Positions 33,324-42,642 are shown, counted from the first letter of the stretch. The stretch is DNA of 64,000 bases from Flavobacterium sp. NRK1 (GCF_024054175.1 NZ_JAMXLA010000001.1:1468250-1532249); one strand, 5' to 3'. The notes: generated from the letters alone by a model not told the origin. Translations and numbers: made by a program.

Positions 33324-34610
33324 TTAGTTATTAAAAGCGGTTTCCATTTTTGTGTATATAGCCTCAAGGCAAAGATTATTAATACTGCCTTCATGCGTAT
33401 GTTTTGTGGCTTTTGGCGAAGTAAAAGTGTTGTTTTCTACCTGCTCACCCACAATTTTATAAGCATCTCTAAACGGTACTCCGTTACTTACTAATTCATT
33501 AAGAGCATCTACAGTAAACAAATAATCATACTTTTTATCTTCAAGTATATTTTCATTCGGCTGTACCTCTTTAATACTGAAAGTTAACATCTCCAGGCAT
33601 GATTTAAGGGTTTGTACGGCAGGAAATAAACCTTCTTTCAGTAACTGAAAATCGCGGTGGTAACCACTTGGTAAATTATTGGTTAGTAAGGTTAGCTCAT
33701 AGGGTAATGCCTGTATCTTATTGCATTTTCCACGCACTAGCTCAAAAATATCCGGATTTTTTTTATGTGGCATAATACTACTGCCGGTAGTAAGGTGTTG
33801 AGGTAGCGTAATAAAGCTGAAGTTCTGGCTTAGGTAAAGACAAATATCCATTGCCAGCTTAGATAATGTTCCGGCTACAGATGCCATGGCAAAAGCTGTT
33901 GTCTTTTCCGCTTTTCCACGGCTCATTTGTGCAGCTACAGAATTGTATTTTAAAGTTTCAAACCCTAATTCTTCGGTAGTAAATGTTCTGTCTATAGGAA
34001 AAGAGCTGCCATAGCCTGCCGCAGAACCTAGTGGGTTTTGGTCGGCTATTGTAAGGGCTGCATTTAGCATAGTAACATCGTCTATCAGGCTTTCGGCATA
34101 CGCCGAGAACCACATACCAAATGATGATGGCATGGCCACCTGTAAATGGGTATAACCCGGTAAAAGTATGTGCTCATATTGCGCTGCTTTTCGCATTAAC
34201 AAATCAAAAAGCTCTTTGGTTTGCTGTTTAATAACAGTCAGTTCAGTTTTCAGGAATAAATGTACATCTACTAAAACCTGATCGTTTCTTGATCGGGCAG
34301 TATGTATTTTTTTACCTGTATCGCCCAGTTTTTCTATAAGCAGGTATTCTACTTTGCTATGTACATCTTCAAAAGACTGTTCTATTATAAAATCACCTTT
34401 TTTAATATCGGTAAGTATATCTTCAAGTGCCATAACAATATCGTCTGCTTCATCTGTGGTAAGCAAACCTGTTTTAGCCAGCATTTTTGCATGAGCCATA
34501 GATCCGACTACATCATATTCTGCGAGCAGCAAATCAAGTTCTCTGTCATTGCCAACGGTAAATGCGTCGGTTTTTATATCAGTTGGTATCCCTTTTTCCC
34601 AAAGTTTCAT
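33324..34610 (-). CDS. argH: Argininosuccinate lyase
   Basis: Splits argininosuccinate to arginine and fumarate, the last step of the pathway. The 428-residue member of the fumarase/aspartase superfamily carries the signature GSSIMPHKKNPDIFELVRGK, HTARSRNDQ, PGYTHLQVAMP and NPLGSAAGYG. It is slightly shorter than the usual 450-460 residues. It is the last gene of the arginine operon, 35 bases after argE. Confidence 0.95.
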   Translation of the reverse strand: MKLWEKGIPTDIKTDAFTVGNDRELDLLLAEYDVVGSMAHAKMLAKTGLLTTDEADDIVMALEDILTDIKKGDFIIEQSFEDVHSKVEYLLIEKLGDTGKKIHTARSRNDQVLVDVHLFLKTELTVIKQQTKELFDLLMRKAAQYEHILLPGYTHLQVAMPSSFGMWFSAYAESLIDDVTMLNAALTIADQNPLGSAAGYGSSFPIDRTFTTEELGFETLKYNSVAAQMSRGKAEKTTAFAMASVAGTLSKLAMDICLYLSQNFSFITLPQHLTTGSSIMPHKKNPDIFELVRGKCNKIQALPYELTLLTNNLPSGYHRDFQLLKEGLFPAVQTLKSCLEMLTFSIKEVQPNENILEDKKYDYLFTVDALNELVSNGVPFRDAYKIVGEQVENNTFTSPKATKHTHEGSINNLCLEAIYTKMETAFNN

Positions 34611-34645
34611 GGTTTATTGTTTAAGTCGGAAGCCTTTGCTTCCGG

Positions 34646-35734
34646 TTATATGTTTTGGTTAAGAAATTTAGAGAGTATAGCTATATACAAACGTATTCCT
34701 TCTTCAATTTCATTTATATAAATAAATTCGTCAGCGGTATGAGAGCGTGGCGAACTGCCCGGGCCCAGTTTTAATGACTGACAATACAGCACCGACTGAT
34801 CTGAAAGCGTAGGCGATCCGTAGGTCGCTCTGCCCAATTCAATTCCAGCAAGTACTATAGGGTGATTCTTATCTATTGATGAAGAATTTAAGTGCAGTGA
34901 CCGTGCTTTTACCAGTGCTTTTCCGGCTAATTCTTTTTGTATAATCTCTAACACTTCAGCATTAGTATAACAGTCATTAACCCTTACATCTACCATTAGC
35001 TGGCATTCAGCAGGAACTACATTGTGTTGTTTTCCGGCAGAAATACCCGTAACTGTCATTTTCATAGGCCCTAAAACTTCAGATGTTTTTTCAAATATGT
35101 AATCCCTAAACCACTCTATTACATTTAAAGCGTTGTATATAGATACATTATCGTTAGGATGTGCGGCATGACCCGGTGTGCCTTCTACAACAACATCAAG
35201 TACAAGTAAACCTTTTTCGGCAATGGCAAGCTGCATTTCTGTAGGTTCGCCTACAATGGCACAGTCCAGATTTGGTAAATGTTTCAGTACACTATTAAGT
35301 CCGTTAGGTCCACTGCTTTCTTCTTCGGCAGAAGCTACAATTACTATATTGTAAGGCAGGTTTTCTGCTTCATAAAAATGCGTAAATGCAGCAATAAGCG
35401 ATACTAAGCATCCTCCTGCATCATTACTGCCCAGTCCAAATAATTTTCCGTCTTTAACTAAAGGCTCAAAAGGATTTAAAGTATAACCCTGATTAGGTTT
35501 TACAGTATCATGGTGTGAGTTGAGCAGCAGAGTGGGCAGGGCTTCATTATAATTCTTATTAAAAGCCCAGATATTATTATTTTCCCGCTTAAAAGGTATA
35601 TTGTTAGCCGTAAACCAGGCTTCTATAAGCAATGCTGTTTTTTCTTCTTCCGATGAAAAAGAAGGTGTTGCAATAAGTTGCTTTAGTAGTGCAATAGCTT
35701 CCTGTGTTAGTGTCTGTATGGTTTTAATGGCCAT
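34646..35734 (-). CDS. argE: M20 deacylase of arginine synthesis (ArgE type)
   Basis: A 362-residue M20 metallopeptidase-family deacylase. Zinc-site motifs are LLNSHHDTVKPN, LGSNDAGGCL and ASAEEESSGPNG; the dimerisation domain holds GTPGHAAHPNDN. In this operon, with an ornithine carbamoyltransferase of the acylated type, the expected substrate is an N-acyl-citrulline (acetyl or succinyl). Which acyl group is used depends on the argF' product. It lies between argB (14-base gap) and argH. Confidence 0.9.
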   Translation of the reverse strand: MAIKTIQTLTQEAIALLKQLIATPSFSSEEEKTALLIEAWFTANNIPFKRENNNIWAFNKNYNEALPTLLLNSHHDTVKPNQGYTLNPFEPLVKDGKLFGLGSNDAGGCLVSLIAAFTHFYEAENLPYNIVIVASAEEESSGPNGLNSVLKHLPNLDCAIVGEPTEMQLAIAEKGLLVLDVVVEGTPGHAAHPNDNVSIYNALNVIEWFRDYIFEKTSEVLGPMKMTVTGISAGKQHNVVPAECQLMVDVRVNDCYTNAEVLEIIQKELAGKALVKARSLHLNSSSIDKNHPIVLAGIELGRATYGSPTLSDQSVLYCQSLKLGPGSSPRSHTADEFIYINEIEEGIRLYIAILSKFLNQNI

Positions 35735-35748
35735 AATTGTATTTTTGG

Positions 35749-36531
35749 TTAAGGTGTAATAAGGGTATAGGTTTCATTGCCATTTATCATGGCAGGGTTT
35801 CCTATTCCTATTTGCGACACCCCCTGATTGAGGGCGTTAAAGCAGTTTTCAAGTTTGGGCAGCATGCCTGCGTGTATAGCACCTTTTTTCCTTAGTGTTT
35901 GGTATGTATCAAAAGTAAGGGTTTTTATAACGGAATCCCCGTTGTTAACATCAAGCAATACACCTTTTTTCTCGAAGCAGTACAATAGTTTAACCTCATA
36001 AAATTTACTGCATGTTACAGCAAGTGTACTGGCAATAGTATCGGCATTTGTGTTAAGCAGCTGTCCTGCTCCGTTATGTGTTATAGCACAAAATACAGGA
36101 ACAACATGCTGCATTAATAATGCATTAAGCAATTCATCATTTACCGCAATAATATCGCCTACAAAGCCAAAATCAATTGCTGCATTTTTTCTTTTTTCAG
36201 AGCGTATAAGGTTACCGTCTGCACCGGTAAAACCCATAGCATTGCTGCTAAGCGATTGCAGTTTACCAGTTATGTTTTTGTTTATCCAGCCTGCGTATGT
36301 CATTACCGCTACTTCCAGCATTGGAGCATCGGTAATTCTTCTTCCCTCATGAAAAACTGCTGTTATGCCTAAGCTTTCTGCTGTTCTTGTAGCTAGTTTT
36401 CCTCCGCCGTGTACCAGTATTTTGGCACCTTCTATTTTAGAAAAATCGCTTAAAAAACGTTCCAGAACATCTGCATCGTCTATAACATTACCGCCTATTT
36501 TTACAACGGTTAACTGTGTTTTTTTATTCAT
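35749..36531 (-). CDS. argB: Acylglutamate kinase
   Basis: Phosphorylates N-acylglutamate, the second step of arginine synthesis. From ATG 36531 it has 260 residues beginning MNKKTQLTVVKIGGNVID, the standard AAK-kinase opening. The frame extends 12 codons upstream into argF', but that part is the antisense-like reading of the argF' end and not native. LVHGGGKLATRTAESLG and GADGNLIRSEKR are the substrate and nucleotide regions. The start overlaps the argF' stop by 8 bases. The protein is close to Bacteroidota ArgB, and the N-acyl group could be acetyl or succinyl. Confidence 0.93.
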   Translation of the reverse strand: MNKKTQLTVVKIGGNVIDDADVLERFLSDFSKIEGAKILVHGGGKLATRTAESLGITAVFHEGRRITDAPMLEVAVMTYAGWINKNITGKLQSLSSNAMGFTGADGNLIRSEKRKNAAIDFGFVGDIIAVNDELLNALLMQHVVPVFCAITHNGAGQLLNTNADTIASTLAVTCSKFYEVKLLYCFEKKGVLLDVNNGDSVIKTLTFDTYQTLRKKGAIHAGMLPKLENCFNALNQGVSQIGIGNPAMINGNETYTLITP

Positions 36532-37471
36532 TATCAAGCAGTTTTGTAAGTATGGCCTGTGCAGCAAACGTACGGTTATTAGCCTGCGGTATTACTATAG
36601 ATGCCTCACTGTCCAGCACTGCATCGCTCACAATCATATTTCTTCTAACGGGCAGGCAATGCATAAATTTGGCATTATTGGTAAGTGCCATTTTTTTGGG
36701 TGTTACAGTCCATGACGGGTCTTTGCTAACTATTTTACCATAATCGTCATAAGAGCTCCAGTTTTTGGCATATATAAAATCGGCATTTGCAAAGGCCTCA
36801 TCCTGATTGTGGGTAATAGTTACACCGGCTGTAAAATGGTGGTTCAGCGAATAGCCTTCAGGATGAGTAATTACAAAATCTACATCTGCCTTTTTCATAA
36901 TTTTTACAAATGAATTAGGAACTGCATGTGGTAGTGCCTTAGGGTGCGGAGCCCAGGTTAATACTACTTTAGGTCTTTTAGTGGTTTTGTATTCTTCTAT
37001 AGTCAGGGCATCGGCTACAGCCTGTAGTGGGTGCTCGGTAGAACCTTCAAGACTTATAACCGGTACCGAAGCATACTTTAAGAATGCATTAATCACATAT
37101 TCTTCTTCATCTTTTTCCTTATCCGTAAGGGCAGGGAAGCTTCTCACAGCTATAATATCGCAGTACTGCGAAACCACCTGTGCTGCTTCCTTAATATGCT
37201 CGGCACTGTTGCCATCCATAACTACGCCTTCCTCAAATTCCAGTACCCAGCCTTCGGTATTCAGGTTCATTACAATAGCATTCATACCTAGGTTAAGTGC
37301 TGCTTTTTGGGTGCTGAGTCTTGTTCTCAGGCTGGGATTAAAAAACAATAAACCCAATGTTTTGTTTCCCCCTTTTTGTTGATTAGCAAAGGGAGCCGCT
37401 TTTATTTTTTTTGCTAATGAGATTAAACGTTCAAGGTCCTGAATATCATCAACAGAAGTGAATTTTTTCAT
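36524..37471 (-). CDS. argF': N-acylornithine carbamoyltransferase (succinyl type likely)
   Basis: A 315-residue transcarbamylase. The carbamoyl-phosphate loop reads FFNPSLRTRLSTQ (instead of the STRTR of ordinary ArgF), with HPLQAVADAL and MHCLPVRRN as in the N-acetyl/N-succinyl-ornithine branch found in Bacteroidota and Xanthomonas. Residue 90, in DGNSAEHIKEA, is alanine. By eye this aligns with Pro90 of the Bacteroides fragilis succinyl enzyme and Glu92 of the Xanthomonas acetyl enzyme, the residue known to set specificity. Lack of Glu favours the succinyl substrate. No ordinary ornithine carbamoyltransferase is present in the operon. Confidence 0.9.
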   Translation of the reverse strand: MKKFTSVDDIQDLERLISLAKKIKAAPFANQQKGGNKTLGLLFFNPSLRTRLSTQKAALNLGMNAIVMNLNTEGWVLEFEEGVVMDGNSAEHIKEAAQVVSQYCDIIAVRSFPALTDKEKDEEEYVINAFLKYASVPVISLEGSTEHPLQAVADALTIEEYKTTKRPKVVLTWAPHPKALPHAVPNSFVKIMKKADVDFVITHPEGYSLNHHFTAGVTITHNQDEAFANADFIYAKNWSSYDDYGKIVSKDPSWTVTPKKMALTNNAKFMHCLPVRRNMIVSDAVLDSEASIVIPQANNRTFAAQAILTKLLDNE

Positions 37472-37483
37472 TTAAGTAAGTTA

Positions 37484-38641
37484 TTAAGGTTCAGCATTTG
37501 CTTCAACAGTAATAGTTGCCAAAGCGTTCTTTAGTCCTGCAAAAAATGTATCAACATCTTCTTTTGTTATTGATAGGGGAGGCAATATGCGCAACAGATT
37601 TTTTTGTGAGGCGTTGCCGGTAAAAATATGCTCATCATAAATAAGTTTTTTTCGTAGTTCGCCTACTTCAAAATCAAATTCAAGACCAAGCATAAGTCCG
37701 CGCCCTTTTATGTTTTTTACCTGTGCAATTTGTGTTGCCTGTTCCTTAAAGTAATTACTTACTGCATTTACATTAGCCAGTAAATTTTCTTTTTCTATAA
37801 TTTCCAGAACCGATAATGCTGCTGCACTCGCCAGGTGGTTACCACCAAACGTTGTACCCAGTAATCCGTATGAAGCCTTAAATTCAGGAGAAATTAGTAT
37901 CCCTCCGATAGGAAACCCATTACCCATGCCTTTTGCCAGACTTATAATATCAGGCTTTATGTCATGATGTTGATGCGCAAAAAACTTACCTGAACGGGCA
38001 TAGCCACTTTGTATTTCGTCCAGTATAAGTACTACACCATTGTTATTACAGGTTTTTTCTATATGTTTTAAAAAGACTGTAGTAGCTTCGTCCAGTCCGC
38101 CAACACCCTGTATGCCTTCTATTATTACAGTGCACGCATCGCCTTTAGCTATTGCGGTGTCAAAAGCATCAAAATCATTTAAACGCAGAAAAACCACCTC
38201 ATGACCTGCGTTTAATGGTGCCACTATTGATGGATTATCTGTAGCGGCAACAGCAGCCGATGTTCTGCCATGAAAACTCTTTTTAAAAGCAATTACTTTC
38301 TTTTTACCGGTGTGAAAAGAAGCCAGCTTAAGTGCATTTTCATTTGCTTCGGCTCCAGAATTACAAAGGAAAAGGCTGTAATCACTATAGCCTGAAAGCT
38401 GAGTAAGTTTTGTAGCAAGAGCTTCTTGAATTGGGTTATATACAGAGTTAGAATAAAACCCTATTTTGCTTACCTGTTCACTAATTGCTTTTACATAGTC
38501 AGGGTGTGAATGCCCTGCCGAAATAACGCCATGACCACCATAAAAGTCAAGATATTCCTGTCCTTCATCGTCCCATACTTTTGCGCCCAGTGCTTTTACC
38601 GGTGCTATATTATATATTGGATATACGTCAAATAAACTCAT
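37484..38641 (-). CDS. argD: N-acylornithine aminotransferase
   Basis: A class III PLP aminotransferase of 385 residues that makes N-acylornithine from the semialdehyde and glutamate. Landmarks are FYGGHGVISAGHSHP, LCNSGAEANENALKLA, FHGRTSAA, ILDEIQSGYARSGKFFA and the catalytic lysine in SLAKGMGNGFPIGG. It lies between argC (22-base gap) and argF' (12-base gap). Confidence 0.94.
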   Translation of the reverse strand: MSLFDVYPIYNIAPVKALGAKVWDDEGQEYLDFYGGHGVISAGHSHPDYVKAISEQVSKIGFYSNSVYNPIQEALATKLTQLSGYSDYSLFLCNSGAEANENALKLASFHTGKKKVIAFKKSFHGRTSAAVAATDNPSIVAPLNAGHEVVFLRLNDFDAFDTAIAKGDACTVIIEGIQGVGGLDEATTVFLKHIEKTCNNNGVVLILDEIQSGYARSGKFFAHQHHDIKPDIISLAKGMGNGFPIGGILISPEFKASYGLLGTTFGGNHLASAAALSVLEIIEKENLLANVNAVSNYFKEQATQIAQVKNIKGRGLMLGLEFDFEVGELRKKLIYDEHIFTGNASQKNLLRILPPLSITKEDVDTFFAGLKNALATITVEANAEP

Positions 38642-38663
38642 TGTATAACTTTTTAGTTGTGGC

Positions 38664-39641
38664 TTAAAAACCGGAAGACTTTAATTTTAATCCTGATGTT
38701 TCTTCTAAGCCAAATAATAAATTCATATTTTCAACAGCCTGTCCCGATGCTCCTTTTACAAGATTGTCTATTACCGAAGTTATAAGCAAGTAATTGCCTT
38801 TTTGTTCCAGGCTTATAAAACACTTGTTTGTTTGTACTGCCAGTTTCAGGCTTATGGCATTAGTTGTAACATTTACAAAAGGCTCATTTTTATAATAATC
38901 TTTATAAAGTGTTATTATCTCCTCAAAGTTGGCGGGCAACTTAGTGTACAGTGTTGCAAATATGCCTCGGGTAAAATCGCCGCGGTTGGGTATAAAAAGC
39001 AATTCGCTTTCAAAACTGCTTTGTAACTGTTTAAGGCTTTGACCTATTTCTCCCAGATGCTGATGCTCAAATGCTTTATAATGTGACATATTGCTCATTC
39101 TCCACGGATGGTGCGACGTTGCCGAAGGCATTACTCCTGCGCCTGTGCTACCTGTGGTAGCATTAATATGAACATCATTATTAAGCAAATCTTTTTGAGC
39201 CAATGGCAGTAATGCAAGCTGTATGGCTGTTGCAAAACAGCCTGGGTTTGCAATATATCGTGCTGTTTTTATAGTTTCCCTGTTCAGTTCTGGTAATCCG
39301 TAAATAAATTGTTTGTTCTGAAAAACAGCATCTTTTGTAAGCCTAAAATCATTACCAAGATCTATTATGCGGGTATTTTCAGAAAAAGAGTTTGCCTCCA
39401 GAAAAGCTTTTGACTGACCGTGACCAAGGCATAAAAAAACAACGTCGACATCCTGATTAGCGTTTCCTGTAAAGTTAATGTTAACTTCTCCAAGTAAATC
39501 CTGATGTACTGATGCTACTTCTTTACCTGCATTTGTGGTACTATACACAAAATCAATTTCAGCTTGCGGATGGTTAGCCAGTATTCTGAGTAATTCTCCT
39601 GCAGTATATCCCGATCCTCCTATTATTCCGGCTTTAATCAT
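38664..39641 (-). CDS. argC: N-acyl-gamma-glutamyl-phosphate reductase
   Basis: A 325-residue NADPH-dependent reductase of the third step. GIIGGSGYTAGELLRIL is the nucleotide fold, Cys135 in IANPGCFATAIQLALLPL is the catalytic residue, and HHPWRMSNMSHYKAFEHQH holds the catalytic histidine region. The start overlaps the argG stop by 8 bases. Confidence 0.95.
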   Translation of the reverse strand: MIKAGIIGGSGYTAGELLRILANHPQAEIDFVYSTTNAGKEVASVHQDLLGEVNINFTGNANQDVDVVFLCLGHGQSKAFLEANSFSENTRIIDLGNDFRLTKDAVFQNKQFIYGLPELNRETIKTARYIANPGCFATAIQLALLPLAQKDLLNNDVHINATTGSTGAGVMPSATSHHPWRMSNMSHYKAFEHQHLGEIGQSLKQLQSSFESELLFIPNRGDFTRGIFATLYTKLPANFEEIITLYKDYYKNEPFVNVTTNAISLKLAVQTNKCFISLEQKGNYLLITSVIDNLVKGASGQAVENMNLLFGLEETSGLKLKSSGF

Positions 39642-40827
39642 AAGTTTCTCCGTTTACCTGAGCATAAATATTCTGAGCATTGCCCACTATTTTAATAAAC
39701 CCTTTAGCATCGTCTGCTGTCCAGGCATTATTTACCTCTCCATATTGTCCAAATTTGGTATTCATTAAATCGTGAGCCGATTCAATACCGTCCAATGAAA
39801 AATGGTAAGGTTTCAGGGTTACCGTTACAGTACCCGTTACTGTTTTTTGTGTATCTGTTAAAAACGATTCTATGTTACGCATTACAGGGTCAAGGTATTG
39901 CCCTTCATGAAACAACATGCCGTACCAGTTGCCTAGTTGTTCTTTCCAGTATTGCTGCCATTTACCCAGTACATGTTTTTCCAGCAAATGGTGTGCTTTT
40001 ATAATAATAATTGGTGCGGCAGCCTCAAAGCCTACACGTCCTTTAATACCTATAATAGTATCGCCTACATGAATGTCCCTGCCTATTGCAAAAGCAGCAG
40101 CAAGTTCTTCCAGCTTTTGAATATTTGCAGATGGCTTATCAAAAACACCGTTAAGTCCTGTTAATTCACCTTTTTCAAAATGAAGGGTAACTTTTTCCTG
40201 CTTTGTTTTTTGCAGTTGAGAAGGATAAGCTTGTTCGGGTAAAGGCTGACCGGAAGTAAGAGTTTCTTTGCCTCCTACACTTGTACCCCAAATACCTTTA
40301 TTAATAGAGTATTGCGCTTTCTCCCAAGAGTACTCAACACCATTTTTCTGCAGATATTCAACTTCTTCCTGGCGGCTAAGCTTCAAATCGCGTATTGGCG
40401 TGATTATTTTAATTTCTGGCGCTATTGTCTGGAAAACAAGATCAAAACGTATCTGATCGTTACCTGCCCCGGTACTTCCGTGCGCTATGGCATCTGCGCC
40501 AAGCTTCTTGGCATGCTTAACGGTCTCTAATGCCTGAAATACCCTTTCGGCACTTACAGATAATGGGTAAGTATTGTTTTTAAGTACATTGCCAAACACA
40601 AGATATTTAATAGCTTTTTGATAGTAAGCATCTACAATATCAAGATTTGTATGTTTTGCAGAGCCTAACTCATAAGCTCTTTTTTCTATTCCGCTAAGTT
40701 CATTGGCTGTAAAACCGCCTGTGTTTATAAGTAAGGTATGTACTTCATACCCCATGTCATTTTTTAAATATTTAAGGCAGTAAGAAGTATCAAGTCCACC
40801 ACTGTATGCTAAAACTACTTTTTTCAT
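39634..40827 (-). CDS. argG: Argininosuccinate synthase
   Basis: Joins citrulline and aspartate using ATP. The 397-residue protein begins with the N-type ATP pyrophosphatase loop VVLAYSGGLDTSYCLKYL and has DAIAHGSTGAGNDQIRFD and YSINKGIWGTSVGGKE. Its start overlaps the stop of the acyltransferase gene by four bases (ATGA, 40824-40827). Confidence 0.95.
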   Translation of the reverse strand: MKKVVLAYSGGLDTSYCLKYLKNDMGYEVHTLLINTGGFTANELSGIEKRAYELGSAKHTNLDIVDAYYQKAIKYLVFGNVLKNNTYPLSVSAERVFQALETVKHAKKLGADAIAHGSTGAGNDQIRFDLVFQTIAPEIKIITPIRDLKLSRQEEVEYLQKNGVEYSWEKAQYSINKGIWGTSVGGKETLTSGQPLPEQAYPSQLQKTKQEKVTLHFEKGELTGLNGVFDKPSANIQKLEELAAAFAIGRDIHVGDTIIGIKGRVGFEAAAPIIIIKAHHLLEKHVLGKWQQYWKEQLGNWYGMLFHEGQYLDPVMRNIESFLTDTQKTVTGTVTVTLKPYHFSLDGIESAHDLMNTKFGQYGEVNNAWTADDAKGFIKIVGNAQNIYAQVNGETYD

Positions 40828-41453
40828 GTTGTTTTTTCTTTTTTAAGGAATAATGCCTGTTTAATGCTTTTTAAGCGGGCAAGCACCTTTTTATTAAACG
40901 TATATTCTTCGTCATTTTGCTTTTTGTTAGCAGGATCGTATAACATACCTGTACAAAGGCACATTTTATACTCCTTACGTTCCAAAATGTCAAAATTGGT
41001 GCATCCTCTGCAGCCGTTCCAAAAGGTAGGATCATCTGTAAGTTCGCTAAAAGGTACTGGCCTGTAACCCAAATCGCTGTTTATTTTCATAACAGCAAGG
41101 CCAGTGGTTATTCCAAATATTTTGGATCCCGGAAATTTTTGCTGTGAATATTCAAATACGCGTTCCTTTATTTTCTTGGCAAGGCCAAGATTACGATAGT
41201 CAGGGTGCACAATAAGGCCGGAGTTGGCCACAAATTTTCCATGAGACCAGCTCTCTATATAGCAGAAACCAGCAAACTTGCCATTAACAAGCGCAATTAC
41301 TGCATCACGGTTTTCCATCTTTTTAATGATGTACTCAGGGCTTCTTTTGGCAATGCCGGTACCCCTGATAATAGCCGATGCTTCCATGGTGTCGCATATA
41401 AGCTGCGCAAATTTGTAATGCCCTTCGTGAGCTATCACAATAGATACATCCAT
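40824..41453 (-). CDS. GNAT acyltransferase, probable acylglutamate synthase
   Basis: A 209-residue protein with a GNAT fold: the acyl-CoA loop lies around VHPDYRNLGLAKKIKERVFE, preceded by beta strands (AVIALVNGKFAGFCYI). It is the first gene of the arginine operon and coupled to argG. No argA or argJ is visible, so it probably transfers an acetyl or succinyl group to glutamate. Related GNAT genes in Bacteroides and other Bacteroidota were assigned this role by genetics, as I recall. Odd features are a C-terminal cysteine cluster (GCRGC, then CLC about 18 residues later) that could bind metal, and a basic tail. An ordinary GNAT with another substrate remains possible. Confidence 0.72.
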   Translation of the reverse strand: MDVSIVIAHEGHYKFAQLICDTMEASAIIRGTGIAKRSPEYIIKKMENRDAVIALVNGKFAGFCYIESWSHGKFVANSGLIVHPDYRNLGLAKKIKERVFEYSQQKFPGSKIFGITTGLAVMKINSDLGYRPVPFSELTDDPTFWNGCRGCTNFDILERKEYKMCLCTGMLYDPANKKQNDEEYTFNKKVLARLKSIKQALFLKKEKTT

Positions 41454-41781
41454 TGCAAAAAAATATAATTGATTATAAAATAGGAATTTAAATGAGAATT
41501 GAGCCGGACGGACCGGTTCGGTAAATATATACAGACCCTATGGCCGGAAAGACCGCGGTCTGAAAAGGAAATTAAGAAATGTAATTGCTATGTGTCCTGC
41601 AAATGCAGGTGCCCAAATATGAGAGGGTTGTGTTTTCAATTCAGGAAAATAAATAAAAGTGAATATTAGTCCAAAAACTTTGCGGTACTATAAAGACCGC
41701 ACTATCCGGCTGTAAGGCAGAGTTTTTGTCCGCGACATATAAGTTATATGTAATTCATTTTTATTCATCGGCGCAAATGTA
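41454..41781 (-). promoter_or_regulatory. Arginine operon promoter and structured leader
   Basis: A -7 element TACATTTG (minus strand, 41781-41774) predicts a start near 41768, giving a leader of about 315 nt before the first gene. The leader is GC-richer in places than its surroundings and can form several hairpins: ACATAT/ATATGT (41729-41745), GCGGT/ACCGC (41682-41700), CCTGC/GCAGG (41597-41610), the palindromes GACCGCGGTC (41551-41560) and ACCGGT (41512-41517). It resembles no leader class that I can name. It may control the operon in response to arginine, but the mechanism is not shown. Confidence 0.45.
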
Positions 41782-42642
41782 AAACAATTTTTAAAGGGTT
41801 GGCCGTTAAAATTTACTATACCTCTAATTTTTATTAAATTATGCTTTAATGGGCTTTAAATTTTTCATTTATAAAATAATATGAGTAAAATTTATAAAAT
41901 GACATTAATGCGAAGCAATTTTTAATCTGTGGTAGGTAATTCACTAAAATTATTGCTGATAGAACTTTATTTCTATAGGAAATTATTTAATATATTTCTA
42001 ATTACATGTTTGTAGAAATAGTTATTAACATTTTTCTTACACTATTTCTTTAACAAATGATGCGTGTAAATTTTTAAATATTAAAAAACTTTAATATATA
42101 ATTATTCGGAAATTCCTTATATTTATATTGAGAATGTAATTGATTTCTGCCCCCGAATGATGTCTTCTTATCTGTATCGTTCTTTGAATTTTAATCTATA
42201 ACTGTTTGATTTTTAACATGTTTTATTTATGACTTTTTTAAACTTTATCGTGTTCAGAATTTAAGTCTATACATGTTAAAATTAACAATTTTGGTGTTTT
42301 TTCTTTAATAAACCAAGTATAAATACGGGGTGGTTTTATTTACATATTGAATATTTTAACGCTTTTTTAGCTTTTTTGATGAAATCCAATGTTGTGATTA
42401 TATCGTATAATAGGTAAAAAAATACATTTTTTTACAACATTTTGTTATTAATGGAACATCATGAAAAATAGTTATTGTTAATTAAAATCTAAAAGTTTGT
42501 GAAAATTTCAATTAAAAAATAAATATCGATCGGAATTTTATCGTGTTTTTAATTCCTTTTATCGAATTTAATTTTTGATAAGAATTTGTTTACATAGGTT
42601 TAGTCTCGAAAGTTGATATTCGTACAAGCTTTAAAACCGTAA
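41782..42642. other. Long AT-rich region between the arginine and adhesin operons
   Basis: About 860 bases with no gene, separating two divergent operons. Noted elements are an inverted repeat TTTTAACATGT (42211-42221) / ACATGTTAAAA (42271-42281), a single TGCCCCC at 42148-42154, a hairpin GTAAAAAAA/TTTTTTTAC (42414-42435), and a promoter-like site near the adhesin operon start. Confidence 0.5.
42575..42602 (+). promoter_or_regulatory. Candidate promoter of the adhesin operon
   Basis: TTG at 42575-42577 and TAGGTTTA at 42595-42602 (one mismatch to TAnnTTTG) are spaced by 17 bases. The ATG follows at 42643, giving a leader of about 35 bases. Confidence 0.35.

Noticed and set aside
33101..33394. 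A 97-codon minus-strand frame downstream of argH
   Set aside because: It starts within argH in another frame and continues through non-coding DNA. No motif or start context supports it.
41464..41781. Known riboswitch or Arg box in the arginine leader
   Set aside because: No core of a riboswitch class that I know and no TNTGAATWWWWATTCANW-like ArgR site could be made out.
42148..42154. TGCCCCC upstream of the adhesin operon as a member of the C-rich hairpin family
   Set aside because: The core is present in the same orientation, but the flanks pair over only about three bases and it is a single copy.
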